DNA of 64,000 nt from Rhipicephalus microplus (GCF_043290135.1 NC_134700.1:161520053-161584052); one strand, 5' to 3'. Counted from the stretch's first letter, positions 50,880 through 62,089 are shown. Program-made: numbers and translations. The notes: generated by a model not told the origin, from the sequence alone.

Positions 50880-51420
50880 CATCGGGATGGCTCACTGCCC
50901 TCCCATAGTTCAGTGCTGAATACTCCAAATCGTTAAAATCTTTTCCTTAACACACAGTGATAAATTAGGTTTTAGTGCTCATTTGTAAGATGTATACACT
51001 GTCTTTACTTGTTTCGAAGTTTCGTTTGTGTATGTACAAGTTGAGTGCACAGTGAAACTTACCAATTGTACAGTTTTGGGGGAAAGTCTCCCACGGGACG
51101 GTTTTCAGCTCTCCCATGGTATAGTACAAAGTACTCGAAATCGTTAACCCAATTTCGAAACACTTGTCCCGTGGGTCTTAAACATGTAACTGCCCTCGTT
51201 ATTGTACCGCGATTGCTCACCGCTCTCCCATAGTTGAGTACGCAGTACTCCAGATCGTGAAACACTTTTTCTAAATACACATTTGGTCATGCCACGTCGA
51301 CAAAAGTTACGCTGTGAACAATTTCACGCACAACCAACAGCTGCTTGTCGGGAAGACCAGGCATCACAGGTCCCTGGACTCCCACAGTAAAGTACCAAGT
51401 AATCTAAATCTTTAACAACT
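50880..51420 (+). repeat. GAGTAC/GTACTC dyad repeats, second group of unit 1
   Basis: Copies at about 50911 (CAGTGCTGAATACTC), 51121 (TAGTACAAAGTACTC), 51235-51249 (GAGTACGCAGTACTC) and 51389 (AAGTACCAAGTAATC). The shared frame is TGGCTCAC/GCTCTCCCATAG before and AAATCGTTAA with CTAAA(C/T)ACACA after. Confidence 0.85.
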
Positions 51421-51465
51421 TTTGACTGCGAAGCATTTCTTAGCGAGCTTCGGTGACTTTGAGCG

Positions 51466-51525
<60 letters not shown>
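51466..51525 (+). repeat. (TATC)n microsatellite, left of Gypsy D
   Basis: 15 perfect units. Preceded by GCGAAGCATTTCTTAGCGAG and CTTCGGTGACTTTGAGCG, as at 63446. Continues at 55871 after Gypsy D. Confidence 0.98.
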
Positions 51526-51526
<1 letters not shown>

Positions 51527-51725
51527 GTTATAACCGGCCCCCGCGGCTGGGCCGCGCCCCGAAATGCACGAGCAGAGTGGCCAGGGCAAAAAGCGAGCGT
51601 TTATTGTCCGGCTTGGGTTTTTATAAGAACGAAAGGTAAGGGAAGGGGAAGAGGGAGATAAGATAGAAGGCGCGCGCAGCGTACACTGGCAGCGCTTGTT
51701 TAGCGGTGGCGAACAGTTCGTGGCA
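51526..51725 (-). repeat. Gypsy D 3' LTR
   Basis: 200 bp, TGCCACGAA...GTTATAACA on the minus strand. Contains CAATAAACG (polyadenylation signal) near 51595-51605 and a TATAAAA box near 51620-51627 on the minus strand. Confidence 0.93.
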
Positions 51726-51738
51726 TTCCTTCTTCCTT
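51726..51738 (-). promoter_or_regulatory. Gypsy D polypurine tract
   Basis: AAGGAAGAAGGAA on the minus strand directly before the 3' LTR. It overlaps the last codons of pol. Confidence 0.75.
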
Positions 51739-53330
51739 AGAATCCATAACGCTCCACTGGCTTCTTGATACGTGTGGAACGTCTTAGCTCTGGGGGCGGG
51801 TGGCCCGGGAGACCGGGGCCAGTAGCCGTTGGAGCTTCGCAGTCTTGTACTGGAGGGTCCGGGCTTATCTGGGGACTAGTGAGAGCCTCTGGACTCGACG
51901 GTTCTTCGACGCTTCTCCGCCTTAGCTGGTCCATGTGCCGGTGAACAAGCCCGTTCTCCGTGTCGACAGACACGATGCGTGCACCAGAGGTTGACCGGAC
52001 CTTCCCAGGTGTCCACTTGTCACCACGGCCGTAATTGCGAAGGTACACAGGATCTCCCGGTGCTAAGTTCCACTCGGCGCTGTCAGCAGAGTGAACATCC
52101 CCTGTTGCTCGGCTCCTGGGAGGAAAACACATGTTTAATCGGGTGCGGAGCTGGTAACCCAGCAACATTTCTGATGGTGAGCTCCCAGACGGAAGCGGCG
52201 TGTTTCTATAGCGGCACAATGTTCTAGCCAGCACCCTAGACCAGTCTGCGTCCCCACACTTCTTTAGTCCGTCTTTGATGGTTCGCACCGCACGTTCGGC
52301 GAGTCCAATACTCTGTGGATGGTAGGGGGGTGCCCGCACGTGAACTACCCCGTTCTGTTGCAAGAACTCCTTGAACTCCCATCAGGTGATTGGCGTGCCA
52401 TTATCAGACACTACTGTGTGTGGCAGACCGAATCTACTGAACAGCGTTCGCAGGGCATCGACTGTGTTGCGCGAGGTCACGTGAGCCAGGGGAATGACCT
52501 CAATTCATTTACTGTGAGAGTCCACGACGACAAGAAGCATCTTGTTTTGGATCGGACCCGCGAAGTTGACATGCAATCGCGACCATCTTTCCTGCGTCTC
52601 TGGCCAGCGAATGGGTGCTTGCGCGGGTGGCATGGGCTACGCCTGTACGCAGTGCTGACACGCAGCGGCTAAGCGCTCAATATCGTGGTCCAAGCCAGGC
52701 CACCGAAATTTCGACCGTGCAACTGCCTTCATTGCAGAAACTTCTTGATGAGCTCCGTGTAATAACTTCAGTAGCTTCTTCCTGGCTTCCGCCAGAACCA
52801 CAACACGATGACCCTAGTGAAGCAAGTTATGCTGCACGGACAGCTCGTTCCGCCTTTTGTGATACTCCCGCATCTCTGTGCCTTCCTCCGCAGTGCGTTG
52901 TGGCCAACCTTGGATGACGTATCTGCACACACTTGACAGTACGCCGTCTCACTGCGTGAGGGCTTGAAGCTCTTTCATGGGCACCCCCGGCTCGTACCAC
53001 TGGTCCACGACGAGGACGTACTCGGCCGCATCCTCGTCGTCCTGCAGCTCCTGTTCAAGAAATTGGGGTAACCGGCTTAATGCATCCGCGTTGAGCATAA
53101 ATTTTCCCGGCTTGTACTGCAGTTTATACTTTTATGCACCAAGTAGTAAGACCCATCTTTGTATTCTGGCTGCCGCCATGACGGGGGTCTGACGGTCGTG
53201 CCTTAACAGGCCCAGCAACGGCTGGTGATCCGTAACCAGAGTGAACTCTCGCCCCAACAGTTAGTCCCTAAACCTAGCAACACCAAATATCAAGGCTAAC
53301 GCTTCGCGCTCGATCTGAGAGTACGTTCTT
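51737..53330 (-). pseudogene. Gypsy D RNase H end and integrase
   Basis: In broken frames: TYSQIEREALALIFGVARFR and LLGREFTLVTDHQPLLGLLR (RNase H), KPGKFMLNADALSRLPQF. The integrase has a zinc region ending CQHCVQA, LHVNFAGPIQNKMLLVVVDS (the usual Asp replaced by Asn), HTVVSDNGTPIT (Asp), then the 208-codon open frame: HPQSIGLAERAVRTIKDGLK (Glu), TLPSGSSPSEMLLGYQLRT, GDPVYLRNYGRGDKWTPGKV. It ends ELRRSTRIKKPVERYGF. At least six in-frame stops. Confidence 0.88.
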
Positions 53331-53716
53331 TAGGCAGTTGTCAGCGTTCTCGATTGAAAGGCTACGGGTCGCTTCTCGCCTTCGGTGTGATGAAAAAGTG
53401 CAGCACCAACTCCGTATGGGGACGCATCACACTCTAAGAAGAGCTCACGGTTCGGATCAAAATGAGTGAGTATGGGTGCCGCGCACAACGCATTTTTCAC
53501 CTGGACAAAGGCTTTCTTTTCGTTGGTGCTCCACGTCCACTTAGCGCCCTTTTTCAGCAGTTTGTACAACGGTGATAGAATGGTAGACAAGTCGGGCATA
53601 AACTTGTTATAAAAGGTTACCATGCCCAGAAATGAGCGTGGCTCGCAGACGTTCTGTGGAGAGGGGGCTAGCCTGATAGCATCCACGTTCTTTGGGATGC
53701 AGTCCATTCGCGTCAA
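53330..53716 (-). pseudogene. Gypsy D RT connection and RNase H start
   Basis: Open frame: RSFLGMVTFYNKFMPDLSTI, WTWSTNEKKAFVQVKNALCA, FLECDASPYGVGAALFHHTE (RNase H first Asp), EKRPVAFQSRTL then stop. Phase differs from the gag-pol frame, so a frameshift lies near 53700. Confidence 0.88.
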
Positions 53717-54060
53717 TACGGTGACCTAGATATGTAACAGAGGGCTCGCTAACGTGGCACTTATCAGCACGAAGCTTAATGCCATGTTCACGGAAGCGCT
53801 CGAGCACAGCCATCACATTGCGGTTTTCGCTGTAACCCTCTTCCGCTATCAACACGTAATCTAGGTACACTTGCACCCCAGGCAAGCCCTGTAGGATTGA
53901 TTCAATCCGCCTTTGAAATATCACGGGTGCCGAAGCAATCCCAAACGGGAGGCGGTTGAAGCAAAAGAGGCCCTTGTGGGTGTTTATCACGGCCAATTTG
54001 CGAGACTCTTCGTCTAGCGGGATCTGGTTGTAGGCGTCGCGCAAATCCAAAATGCTGAAC

Positions 54061-54078
54061 CGCTCCCCCCCCCCCCCC
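54061..54078. repeat. C-homopolymer in Gypsy D RT
   Basis: A run of about 18 C on the plus strand near 54061-54079 encodes consecutive glycines in the RT frame (LGGGGGERF). It is an expansion inside the fingers-palm linker, and a likely sequencing or slippage hot spot. Confidence 0.85.
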
Positions 54079-55653
54079 CCTAACTGCGCAAAAATATCCT
54101 CGATAAGAGGCAGCGGGTATTGTTCCAGCTCGCATACTAAGTTCAAAGTAACCTTGAAGTCACCGCAAATGCGAACTGTGCCGTCTTTCTTTAAGACTGG
54201 AACAATGGGCGTAGCCCATTCCGAGTGCGTCACTGGTGATATAATGCCAGCTGCCACGAGTCGATCTAATGCCTCTGAAACTTTATCCAACAGAGCGTAG
54301 GGTACCTTTCTTGCCTTGAAGAACTTTGGCGTCACTCCAGGCTTGATGTGAAGGCGCACCGGTGGGCCTTTCATGAGTCCTACGCCCTCCGTGCACAGGT
54401 CGGAGTAGCGGTCCAACACAGCAGGCGCGGGCGGAGACTCCGGGATCGCCCCGAGTGGTGGCGCAGCTACGTGGAGTACTGCTGTGCCCTGCTGTTGTAG
54501 TTTCTGCAGCAAATCACGACCGCACAGGAGAGGACCTTCGCAGTCGTCCAAGACGATTAGGTTGCAATCAACCTCCGCCGATTTGTGGCATACACGCATT
54601 GCCAGTACTCCGAGTACGGGTAGCTTCCCCAAATAGCACGCCAGCTTTATCTTCGGCTCCTGCAACTTCGGCCATTGATTACGGTGGGCTTTGTAGGTTG
54701 CTCTAGGAATGACGCATACGGGCGAGCCGGTATCCACGTCCATCTTCAGCTTTACGCCGTTCCACGTGAACGTTTCCTGAATTGGTGGCACCAATGAATT
54801 CTTCGATGTTACGGACCAAAGTTGCGACGCGCTGCTATCACTGTCGGTGGCTTGGGCTGTTACAATCAACGCGTTGTCAATCCTTTGGCACATGCGTGCC
54901 AAGTGCCCTTGTTTTCCCCATTTGTAACAGTGCCTCCCACGCATTGAACAGGTCACGCGCTTATGATTACGCTTTCCGCAGCACTCGCATAGCTTTCCGC
55001 CTTCGTTTTTCTTCTGGCCTCGCGACACCCAGCGTTGCTCCTTCATTGCCGACACTGTTGCCGGGGGCGTTTCTCGATTTATGTTCTCCGCATCTAACTC
55101 TGCCCTTTCTGCCGCCAACGCAAGTGCCTCTGCTTCTTGTAATGTCAACTCAGGTTTCGCGAGCAGCTGCTTTTGCAAATTTCTTGAACGTACCCCGCAC
55201 ACGTTACGGTCCCTTAACATCCTATCCAGCATGAACGCGAAGTTGCAGTTATGCGCTAGGCGCCGTATTTCCACAATGAATGCGTGAACAGACTCTCCTT
55301 CCTGCTGGTTTCGGTGGAAAAACTTGAAGCTTTCTGAAATTTCGTTTGGTCGTGGGTCATAATACTCGCTTAGAACTTTCACTACCGCATCGTAGCCGAG
55401 TGCGTTTGGTTTCTGCAGTGCCACTCTACCGCATAGCACATCAATCGTTCGCGACCCAAGTGCGGCTACCAACAGGGCTCTTTTCCTTGCATCATCAGTG
55501 ACTTCGTTTGCTTCAAAATAAGCCTCAACCTTCACGAGGTACGCTTGCCACTTATCTGTGTCGTCGTTGAATTCCGAGAGGCGGTGACTCATGGCTGTCG
55601 ATGTGGTGGCTGCTTGCCCACCTTCAGGAAGCAGCTGGGTCTCGTTCTTTGTT

Positions 55654-55670
55654 GAAATACTCGTCGCCAC
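55654..55670 (-). promoter_or_regulatory. Gypsy D primer binding site
   Basis: On the minus strand TGGCGACGAGTATTTC starts one base after the LTR, opening with TGG. It is inside the long gag frame. Confidence 0.6.
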
Positions 55671-55870
55671 TGTTATAACCGGCCCCCGCGGCTGGGCCGC
55701 GCCCCGAAATGCACGAACAGAGTAACCAGGGCAAAAAGCGAGCGTTTATTGTCCGGCTTGGGTTTTTATAAGAAAGAAAGGTAAGGGAAGGGGAAGAGGG
55801 AGATAAGATAGAAGGCGCGCGCTGCGTAGACTGGCAGGGCTTGTTTAGCGGTGGCGAACAGTTCGTGGCA
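55671..55870 (-). repeat. Gypsy D 5' LTR
   Basis: 200 bp. Differs from 51526-51725 at about seven positions (for example GAACAGAGTAACC against GAGCAGAGTGGCC). Confidence 0.93.

Positions 55871-55943
<73 letters not shown>
55871..55943 (+). repeat. (TATC)n microsatellite, right of Gypsy D
   Basis: About 18 units; continuous with 51466-51525 before insertion. Followed directly by unit 2 sequence. Confidence 0.98.
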
Positions 55944-56149
55944 CGCTTACGACTTTTAGCTGTCCTGGCTATTTCGATAAAGGTATGCCATAACATGACT
56001 GTATGACGAGCTAAGTGACTAGTCATAACATAAAATCATGACATGTTTGTCTTGAATCTCACGATTTACATTTCATGATCCTGCAGCTAGCTCTTACGGT
56101 GGTTTCGATCACATGGCATGTTGCAAAACTGGTATGATATGGCATGATT

Positions 56150-57010
56150 GTATTGCGAACACAAGCGAAAGACCCTAACAAGAAAATCTTGGCATGCGTG
56201 TCATTTAACAACATGACTACATGCCACGCTCATGATGCGCTAGCGGCCGTTTCGCTAGCGTCACACATACCAAATTCGGTAATTCAGTACGTGAATGGAT
56301 GACGAAGGTATTTGATTGGTGCGAACATAATAATCATGAGATGCAGGTCACGTAACAACATGACTTCATGCTACCCTCGCGATGCGCTCGCGCTGGTTCA
56401 CTAGCTTCACATGTACCAAACTCGGTATTACGTGCCGCGAATGGACGACATATGTAAAGGGCACATCGAATAAGGATAATCACAGCATGCTTGTCTTGTA
56501 ACAACATGGCTACATGCCACTATGATGATGCACTCGCGGTTGTTTCGCTAGCTTCACATTTGCCAAAGTTTGTATAACGTGACGCTAATGAATGACGAAG
56601 GTATGTGACTGCTGCAAACATGATAATCATGACATGCGTGTCATGTAACAGCATGACTACATGCTACACTCAAAGCACCAGTACAATTCGACATGTGTTC
56701 CATGTAAGGACATGACAACCTACCACGCTCATGATGCTCTCGCGGCTCTTTCACCAGCTCCACATATACCAAATTTGATGTCACGTGACATGAACCGACG
56801 ACGGAGGTAAATGACACGTTCAAACGCAATAATCTTAATATGCGTGTCATGTAAAACATGACTACGTGCTACAATCATAGGGCACTCACGGTTATTTATT
56901 ATGCTAGCTCCACATATACCAAATTTAGTATCAAGTGACGTGAATGGATGACAAAGCTAATTGAGACGTGTAAATTAGGTGATCATGACAGGGAAGTCAT
57001 GTATGGCATT
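56150..57010 (+). repeat. ~146-bp satellite, block 3
   Basis: GTCATTTAACAACATG, GGTCACGTAACAACATG, TTGTCTTGTAACAACATGG and GTCATGTAACAGCATG repeat at about 146 bp. Lacks the GC-rich insertion present in block 2. Confidence 0.92.
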
Positions 57011-58835
57011 ATTTACCTGCGCCTCGTAACGTTATGCCGATTTAAAGTGAGATAACAACCTTCCTCTTTCATGCTTCGCATATCATCAGTTCCCACTGTA
57101 CGTGGTATCTGCCAGTTTTTCTAAACACACATTTCAATTACCGACACACGGGACAGGTTAAAGCTCTCCCATAGTCGAACACTTTGTTCTTTATATCGTC
57201 GAACATTTATTCTAAACACAATGTGGCAAGGGTCAGTGGCAACTCGAGCTTTGTGGTTAAGTAAACGCTTTCTGAACACAAATGTTTAATAATACAAGAA
57301 GGAGAAAAAATGAAATGTTAAAAAATAGAAAGAAAGGAAACACGAAATAACCACTAATTTAATATAAATTATGCACTTTCTCGCAAACAATACAGCAGTG
57401 TTTATCTGGCTAGAACAATATGGAATGAATATGTTGGAATTTGACACAGTTTAAAAATTATTTATGAATTTCGAAATAGTATAGCTTTAGTGGCTTGAAT
57501 AACATTACAAAGCTCATCAAAAATATTCCTGCAGCAATATTCTAAAATTGAGGCATCAAAATTTGGTACAATATATTTGGCTAACCTTAAACATACCCTC
57601 AAAAACAGAATAACTAAAGGTTTTTTTTTGCAGTGAACACAATTGAAATCACCAGAAAAAAAACCAGGCTTGCGTGGAAAGCGCCACACGGTGGGTAGGT
57701 GCCAAACTTCCAAGGAGCATCAACATCATCGTCGTTGGCAGAACGAAAGCTGGAAGAGTGGCACTTCCAGAGTCTGTCGTGGACTCTCCTGCGGCTACTA
57801 ATACGATTGCAAGGCACCCACTATGTCATAAATTGGTGCGGCACCTGATGACAAGAAAAAATCTTGGCTGAGCCCTTCGTAATGAGTTGAAAGCGTTCAA
57901 TGACTCACTCGTTACGATATTCGCAGTGCGTGACATCTAGTTGTTTTTTAACTCTTCCACGCAATATTACGTATGTCTGCCGACGCGTTTTCTTCCTGAC
58001 ATAGCGCTTCTATAGGGTCCTCTCTTGAGGATGTTTCGTGCACCGACACGACTCTGTGGATAGAATACTGGCTGTCCACGGAGATGACCAAGGTTCGAGC
58101 CCCGTTTCATTGTGGCTGTTCCTATTGAGTTTTCTTATTTCGCGCCCTAGCAGACACTGACACCGGCGGGGGCAGCGGACAACTACGGCACCCTTTTTGT
58201 GATCTCTCAGAGATTTCACTGCAACGCCGCTGAGCCTGCGCGAAATGCACAAAATAGTATCGGCGAAAGTTGGAAGAGCGGACTTTGTGGACCCTTTTTA
58301 AACAGTCTCGCAGCAACTACTCCCAGCGCAGCTGCACAAACTAATTTCCGTGTATCCACTGTCAATATTCGTCAGTTTTCGGAGTAGAGCGGTACGCGCT
58401 ACGCATTTGTAACGCATTACACGCACTTTGTTTCGTATTACCGAGTTATATGCGGAACGCCCTTCTATTTAGATTTGGAAGGATGTTAAAGAACCCCAGT
58501 GGGTCAAATTTTTTTCGGTAGCCCTCCACCACAGCGTCCCTCATAAGCGAGGTCATAATTTTGGGGCGTTAAATCCTAATAAATATTCTCTGCTGTAATA
58601 AAGGTCTTGCAATAAACATAAGGCACGAGTATAGCTGTCGAAAATTATAAAACTATATTTGCACTGTTATCAAAATAAAGAAGAATAAAGCAAAAAGTAA
58701 GCGGCTCCAATACAGCTTAGCTCCGGTGGAAGCCAGCGGAGCGCACGCCGCAGCGTCGTCGCTTGCCAAGAACGATTTAGAAGACGCCACCTTCCGGACG
58801 GAAACCGATGGAGCTCGATTTCTTCGGGAACCGCA
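57011..58835. other. Unit 2 noncoding segment with SINE pieces
   Basis: Matches 44340-44962 and 47045-48220. tRNA-derived head at 58050-58115 (B box AAGGTTCGAGCCCC). SINE-like tail at 58485-58580 (AAAGAACCCCAGTGGGTCAA). The site where X2 sits in unit 1 is empty at 57655-57662. No coding frame recognised. Confidence 0.6.
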
Positions 58836-59432
58836 TCAGCTGACACTCGCAACTCCTTGGAGTGAATTGAAGTGATGGGTGATCGCGGAATCGTTCTCCG
58901 CCAAGCGCAGGCACACGCCGGACGCTTTCTTGCCTTTCTCGGGACGAGAGAGCCTCTGATCCGGGAACGCTGGCGATGAGTTTGGATTCCCGGAGCGGGA
59001 GGATACGTCGGTCATACGGCTGTCAGATTTGTCCACGGCCGTACGACTTCCCTCGCTCTGGGGGTCGCGTCCAGGGGTGACGTTCGACGTGGCTGCGCGA
59101 GATGCGTAGCTACGGTACCCACGTGGAGGTCCGCGCAAAACGCCGAAAGAAGCGTCGGCGTCATCGTCGCTGTCATGTCCAGCACATGTATCACAAGCAC
59201 GGTCGGTCCCGGACCATGCACCGAGATCTTTCATCTGGATCTTGAGCATGCTGGCGGAAGGAGAAGTAAGTCCTGGCGATGCTAGCGAGGCCGACGGCTT
59301 CCTTGTGATCCAGTTGTACGGTGTCGAAGAACTGCTACGCACACTTCCGCTCTCGAGAGTAAGGCAAACCTTTTGTTTGCCAAGCGTATAACCAGGACGA
59401 ACAATGGCGCCGAGTTGAATAGGTTGAGGCAT
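58836..59432 (-). CDS. Unrecognised 198-codon frame in unit 2 (intact)
   Basis: ATG at 59432, open to 58836. Starts MPQPIQLGAIVRPGYTLGKQ; Ser/Arg-rich middle (SGSVRSSSSTPYNWITRKPS); acidic patch (DTCAGHDSDDDADA); ends LQGVASVS. No signal peptide, membrane span or recognised domain. Duplicated in unit 1 with one stop and about 85% residue identity over 137 positions. Two copies of similar length suggest either a decaying gene carried by the repeat or a transposon ORF1-like remnant. Expression is unknown; a chance frame remains possible. Confidence 0.4.
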   Translation of the reverse strand: MPQPIQLGAIVRPGYTLGKQKVCLTLESGSVRSSSSTPYNWITRKPSASLASPGLTSPSASMLKIQMKDLGAWSGTDRACDTCAGHDSDDDADASFGVLRGPPRGYRSYASRAATSNVTPGRDPQSEGSRTAVDKSDSRMTDVSSRSGNPNSSPAFPDQRLSRPEKGKKASGVCLRLAENDSAITHHFNSLQGVASVS

Positions 59433-59740
59433 TCACGAGGTCTCGCGCATACAAGTGTGCGTCTTCGTCGTTTCGTTTAGTTTCCTACAATCTTGTTCTT
59501 GTTCACTTTTTACTGTGGCTCACACCAACTGTGTGGGATTTGCAGAAAGTTGAGAGGTGTTTCAATACGTTATAGTACATTTAAATAAGGAAGGTTACAT
59601 AGGTAAAACGTAATAAATTTCATACGAAATTTTCATGCTCACTTATACGTATGCCTTTTTATTAGTAATATATCGATAAATAAAGCGAAGAAAAACCCAA
59701 TTTTTGAAAAAATTAGACATGATGATGATGTCGACAATCT

Positions 59741-60095
59741 TTCTTCTTCTTCTTCTTCTTCTTGTTCTTCTTCTTCTTCTTTCTCTTCTTCTTTTTCTCC
59801 TTCTTTTTCTTTTTTTCTTTTTTCTCTTCTTTTCCTTCTTTTCTTTTTTTCTTTTTTCTCTTCTTTTCCTTCTTCTTCTTCTTCTTCTTCTTCTTCTTCT
59901 TCTTCTTCTTCTTCTTCTTCTTCTTCTTCTTCTTCTTCTTCTTCTTCTTCTTCTTCTTCTTCTTCTTCTTCTTCTTCTTCTTCTTCTGCTTCTTCTCTTC
60001 TTCTTCTTCTTCTTCTTCTTCTTCTTTTTCTTCTTCTTCTTCTTTTTCTTCTTCTTCTTCTTCTTCTTCTTCTTCTTTTTCTTCTTCTTCTTCTT

Positions 60096-60126
<31 letters not shown>

Positions 60127-60128
60127 TT
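59741..60128 (+). repeat. (CTT)n / polypyrimidine tract
   Basis: About 390 bp of almost pure pyrimidine, the last ~250 bp mostly CTT. The plus strand is all pyrimidine, so mirror-repeat triplex structure is possible. Absent from unit 1. Long Phe/Leu/Ser frames here are repeat artefacts. Confidence 0.97.
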
Positions 60129-60179
60129 ATTATTGCTGCTGTTGCTGATGCTGCTATTGTTTTAGTTCCTCTAAAAAGG

Positions 60180-61248
60180 CCTAATCACTTTTGCTTAGGA
60201 AGTAAAAAAAATAGGGTACAACAGAACCTGATCGTAAACAATTAAAAAGCATGTTGGTGAAGTAGTCAGCTTTGAATAATAAGGATAAAAAACTAAACAC
60301 CCTTTAGGAAATATTTAAGGTAATAGACCAGGAAACTACTCGGAGACTACTTTAGCTCAGCTACACCTTCTCAGCCCTTTGGTATTAGGGAGCTTAGAAT
60401 AGCGCACGCGGTGTGGTCGCTGCCACTGCGCATGCGTCGTAACGCGAGTCGGCGTTCGCGGACCACACGCAGAAAATCTGAAATTGCGTGCGGTGATGGC
60501 GGCCCGCATGTGGCCCGCCATCACCGGAAATAAGAGCGCCCGGAGCGTCGCCAGCATGTTTCCTCCAGCACATGGCGTTCGGCGCATTCTTTGACCAGCT
60601 TTGCAGTTTTAGAGCTTGAAAAGTGAGAAAGCTTTATTCTCTGTCGCTTTGAGTGAAAAATTCTGCTAATAAAAAATAAATGCAATAGTAATCCCTATTT
60701 TGATGCAATGCTGCGATCATAATTAATTTTATATTTATCCAATCATATGGCGGCAACCTTCCGCTGTCATATCCGCTCGCAGTAGTTTTGTCGAGCTCCA
60801 CTACGAGTTATGCAGTCGGAACCGATGATTTCAAGTGTTAGAGGGCCCTTCAGGGACGGAACAAAAAGGGAGGCCTTAATGTTTCTTCCTTGGTGGTATG
60901 CGTCGTTTCAGTAAGCATGTTCCAACCAGCCCAACAAAAAGTTTTATTAAAATAAACTTAACCTGCCCTAAGGAGGAGTTCATCTAGAAATATTTTCCTT
61001 TAATTTGCCTACAATATACATCTTAAAATAAAAATTCCCTCTCATTGCAATAAAGGCCCGAAGGTGACTGCAGCAAGTCACACCTGTATTGGTGAAAGTA
61101 CCGTGGGGGGATCCGGCATCGTAACCTGGTAATTGCTATTTCTGTCCTTCTAGTGGAACACCATTGATGGCTCAAGGCATTCACAAACCCTCGCGCCTTC
61201 TTGTATTACAACGTTTATTGTTTGTATCATAACACTTTATGTTCGGAT
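60180..61248. other. Unit 2 noncoding segment matching 49100-50050
   Basis: Close match to unit 1 with few differences (for example GCCACTGCGCATGCGTCGTA at 60421 and 49225). No gene. Confidence 0.7.
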
Positions 61249-62015
61249 AGTTTGTCATTGCAAAGGTGTTTTGGAAGTCAGTTAACGCTAGTTTTCGTGG
61301 CCTAGGTGTTAATCGCTTTGTAACATCAGGTCGCTGCTCGCGTAGTCGCTTTGCACGCCTTCTAATAGCTGCGGGAGCCTTTTGTTTATGGCGTAATAGG
61401 TGCGAAGCTGTCGCGGCAGGTCATCGTCGTCGTGCACTTTTTCCGATTCTGGAACGCCTCTACTGTGAACTCTTATCGTTTCTTTCGGAGGAATTGTTCT
61501 TCCTTGGGGAGGAAGAATTTCTGCGACAATGGTCGTGCCGCTTTCTTTCCGTAGTTGACAGACGCGTTCAATTAGTCTTCCACCTGGCCTGGTTCCTATA
61601 GCCAGGTCACCTGTCAATGTGTGATTGGTGCATGTAATCAGTATCTGTTTACTATTTTATGTGTTTGTGTATGTCCCATATTGGTGTGAGCTCTTCTATA
61701 TATGCACTTTATTCTAACGCTGCAAGTTATGTAACTTTTATGAATATTGATACCTGTTGTACATATTTTCTAACATCTTCACCAAGTCTTGTAAATTCTG
61801 CACATATATCATCATGTACATTGTCCATATTGTGATTAGTGCATTTATGTAGTGTATGTATAGTTATTAGTACTATGAACGATGGACATCCTACGGACTT
61901 GGACACTTGTTTAAATGTGTAATGTATGTTGTGCTTTGACTTTTGTTTGTTATTGTGCCTGTTATACAGACGCTTGTCCCTTAGCTTTGTTGCGTCCCAT
62001 GAGAGAATAAACTTT
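61249..62015 (+). mobile_element. L1/Tx1-type ORF2 3' end inserted in unit 2
   Basis: Absent from unit 1, which reads through the site (GGATAGTTATACG near 50050). The frame 61266-61601 has LLIAAGAFCLWRNRCEAVAA, HRRRALFPILERLYCELLSF and EEEFLRQWSCRF, resembling the tryptophan-rich C-terminus of Tx1-type ORF2. A 3' untranslated region of ~400 bp follows and ends with GAGAATAAACT near 62006. 5'-truncated. Confidence 0.6.
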
Positions 62016-62089
62016 TTCTAAACACAGTTGTACGCTCCATTGCACGAACCCAGTCCGGATTCGAAGCTTCTGCTGCTATGATGTAAGGC

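Larger units (their letters stand above)
42782..51525 (+). repeat. Long tandem repeat unit 1
   Basis: Order: 146-bp satellite (42846-44330), AT-rich segment (44340-44962), X2 (44963-47044), 47045-48060 with SINE pieces, conserved reverse frame (48223-48819), 49140-50090, dyad repeats and foldback (50095-51420), then TATC (51466-51525). The same order occurs at 55944-64000. Strings such as GTATCTGCCAGTTTTTCTAA (44410/57106) and CCAAACTTCCAAGGAGCATC (47088/57701) show high similarity. Without Gypsy D, unit 1 would run straight into unit 2. Confidence 0.85.
53607..55670 (-). pseudogene. Gypsy D gag-protease-RT fusion frame
   Basis: 687 codons without a stop. The frame opens at the LTR border, where the first codon is GTG and overlaps the primer site; the first ATG in phase is at 55592 (MSHRLSEFNDDTDKWQAYL). 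Gag: YFEANEVTDDARKRALLVAA, YDPRPNEISESFKFFHRNQQ. Knuckles: CCGKRNHKRVTC and CYKWGKQGHLARMC (second Cys changed to Trp). Protease: LKMDVDTGSPVCVIPRATYK and LLCGRDLLQKL. RT: GIISPVTHSEWATPIVPVLK, RICGDFKVTLNLV, FSILDLRDAYNQIPLDEES, FCFNRLPFGIASAPVIFQRR, VYLDYVLIAEE (catalytic box altered) and VTYLGHRIDANGLHP. Gag and pol in one frame, with no frameshift signal, resembles Mag-type gypsy elements. Confidence 0.9.
51526..55870 (-). mobile_element. Gypsy D: full-length Ty3/gypsy element in a TATC microsatellite
   Basis: Two 200-bp LTRs (51526-51725 and 55671-55870), about seven differences between them. CTATC on both sides is a 5-bp duplication that cannot be separated from the microsatellite. Minus strand: gag-protease-RT in one frame (55670-53607), then RNase H and integrase in broken frames to 51737, then polypurine tract. 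Standard domain order. Lesions: YLDD changed to YLDY, a lost zinc-knuckle Cys, several stops. Confidence 0.93.

Noticed and set aside
51526..55870. Endogenous retrovirus with envelope gene in Gypsy D
   Set aside because: Integrase ends 12 bases before the 3' LTR and no room or frame for an envelope exists. The same holds for Gypsy A and C.
59704..60165. Poly-Leu/Phe/Ser open frames
   Set aside because: Direct reading of the CTT tract in different phases.
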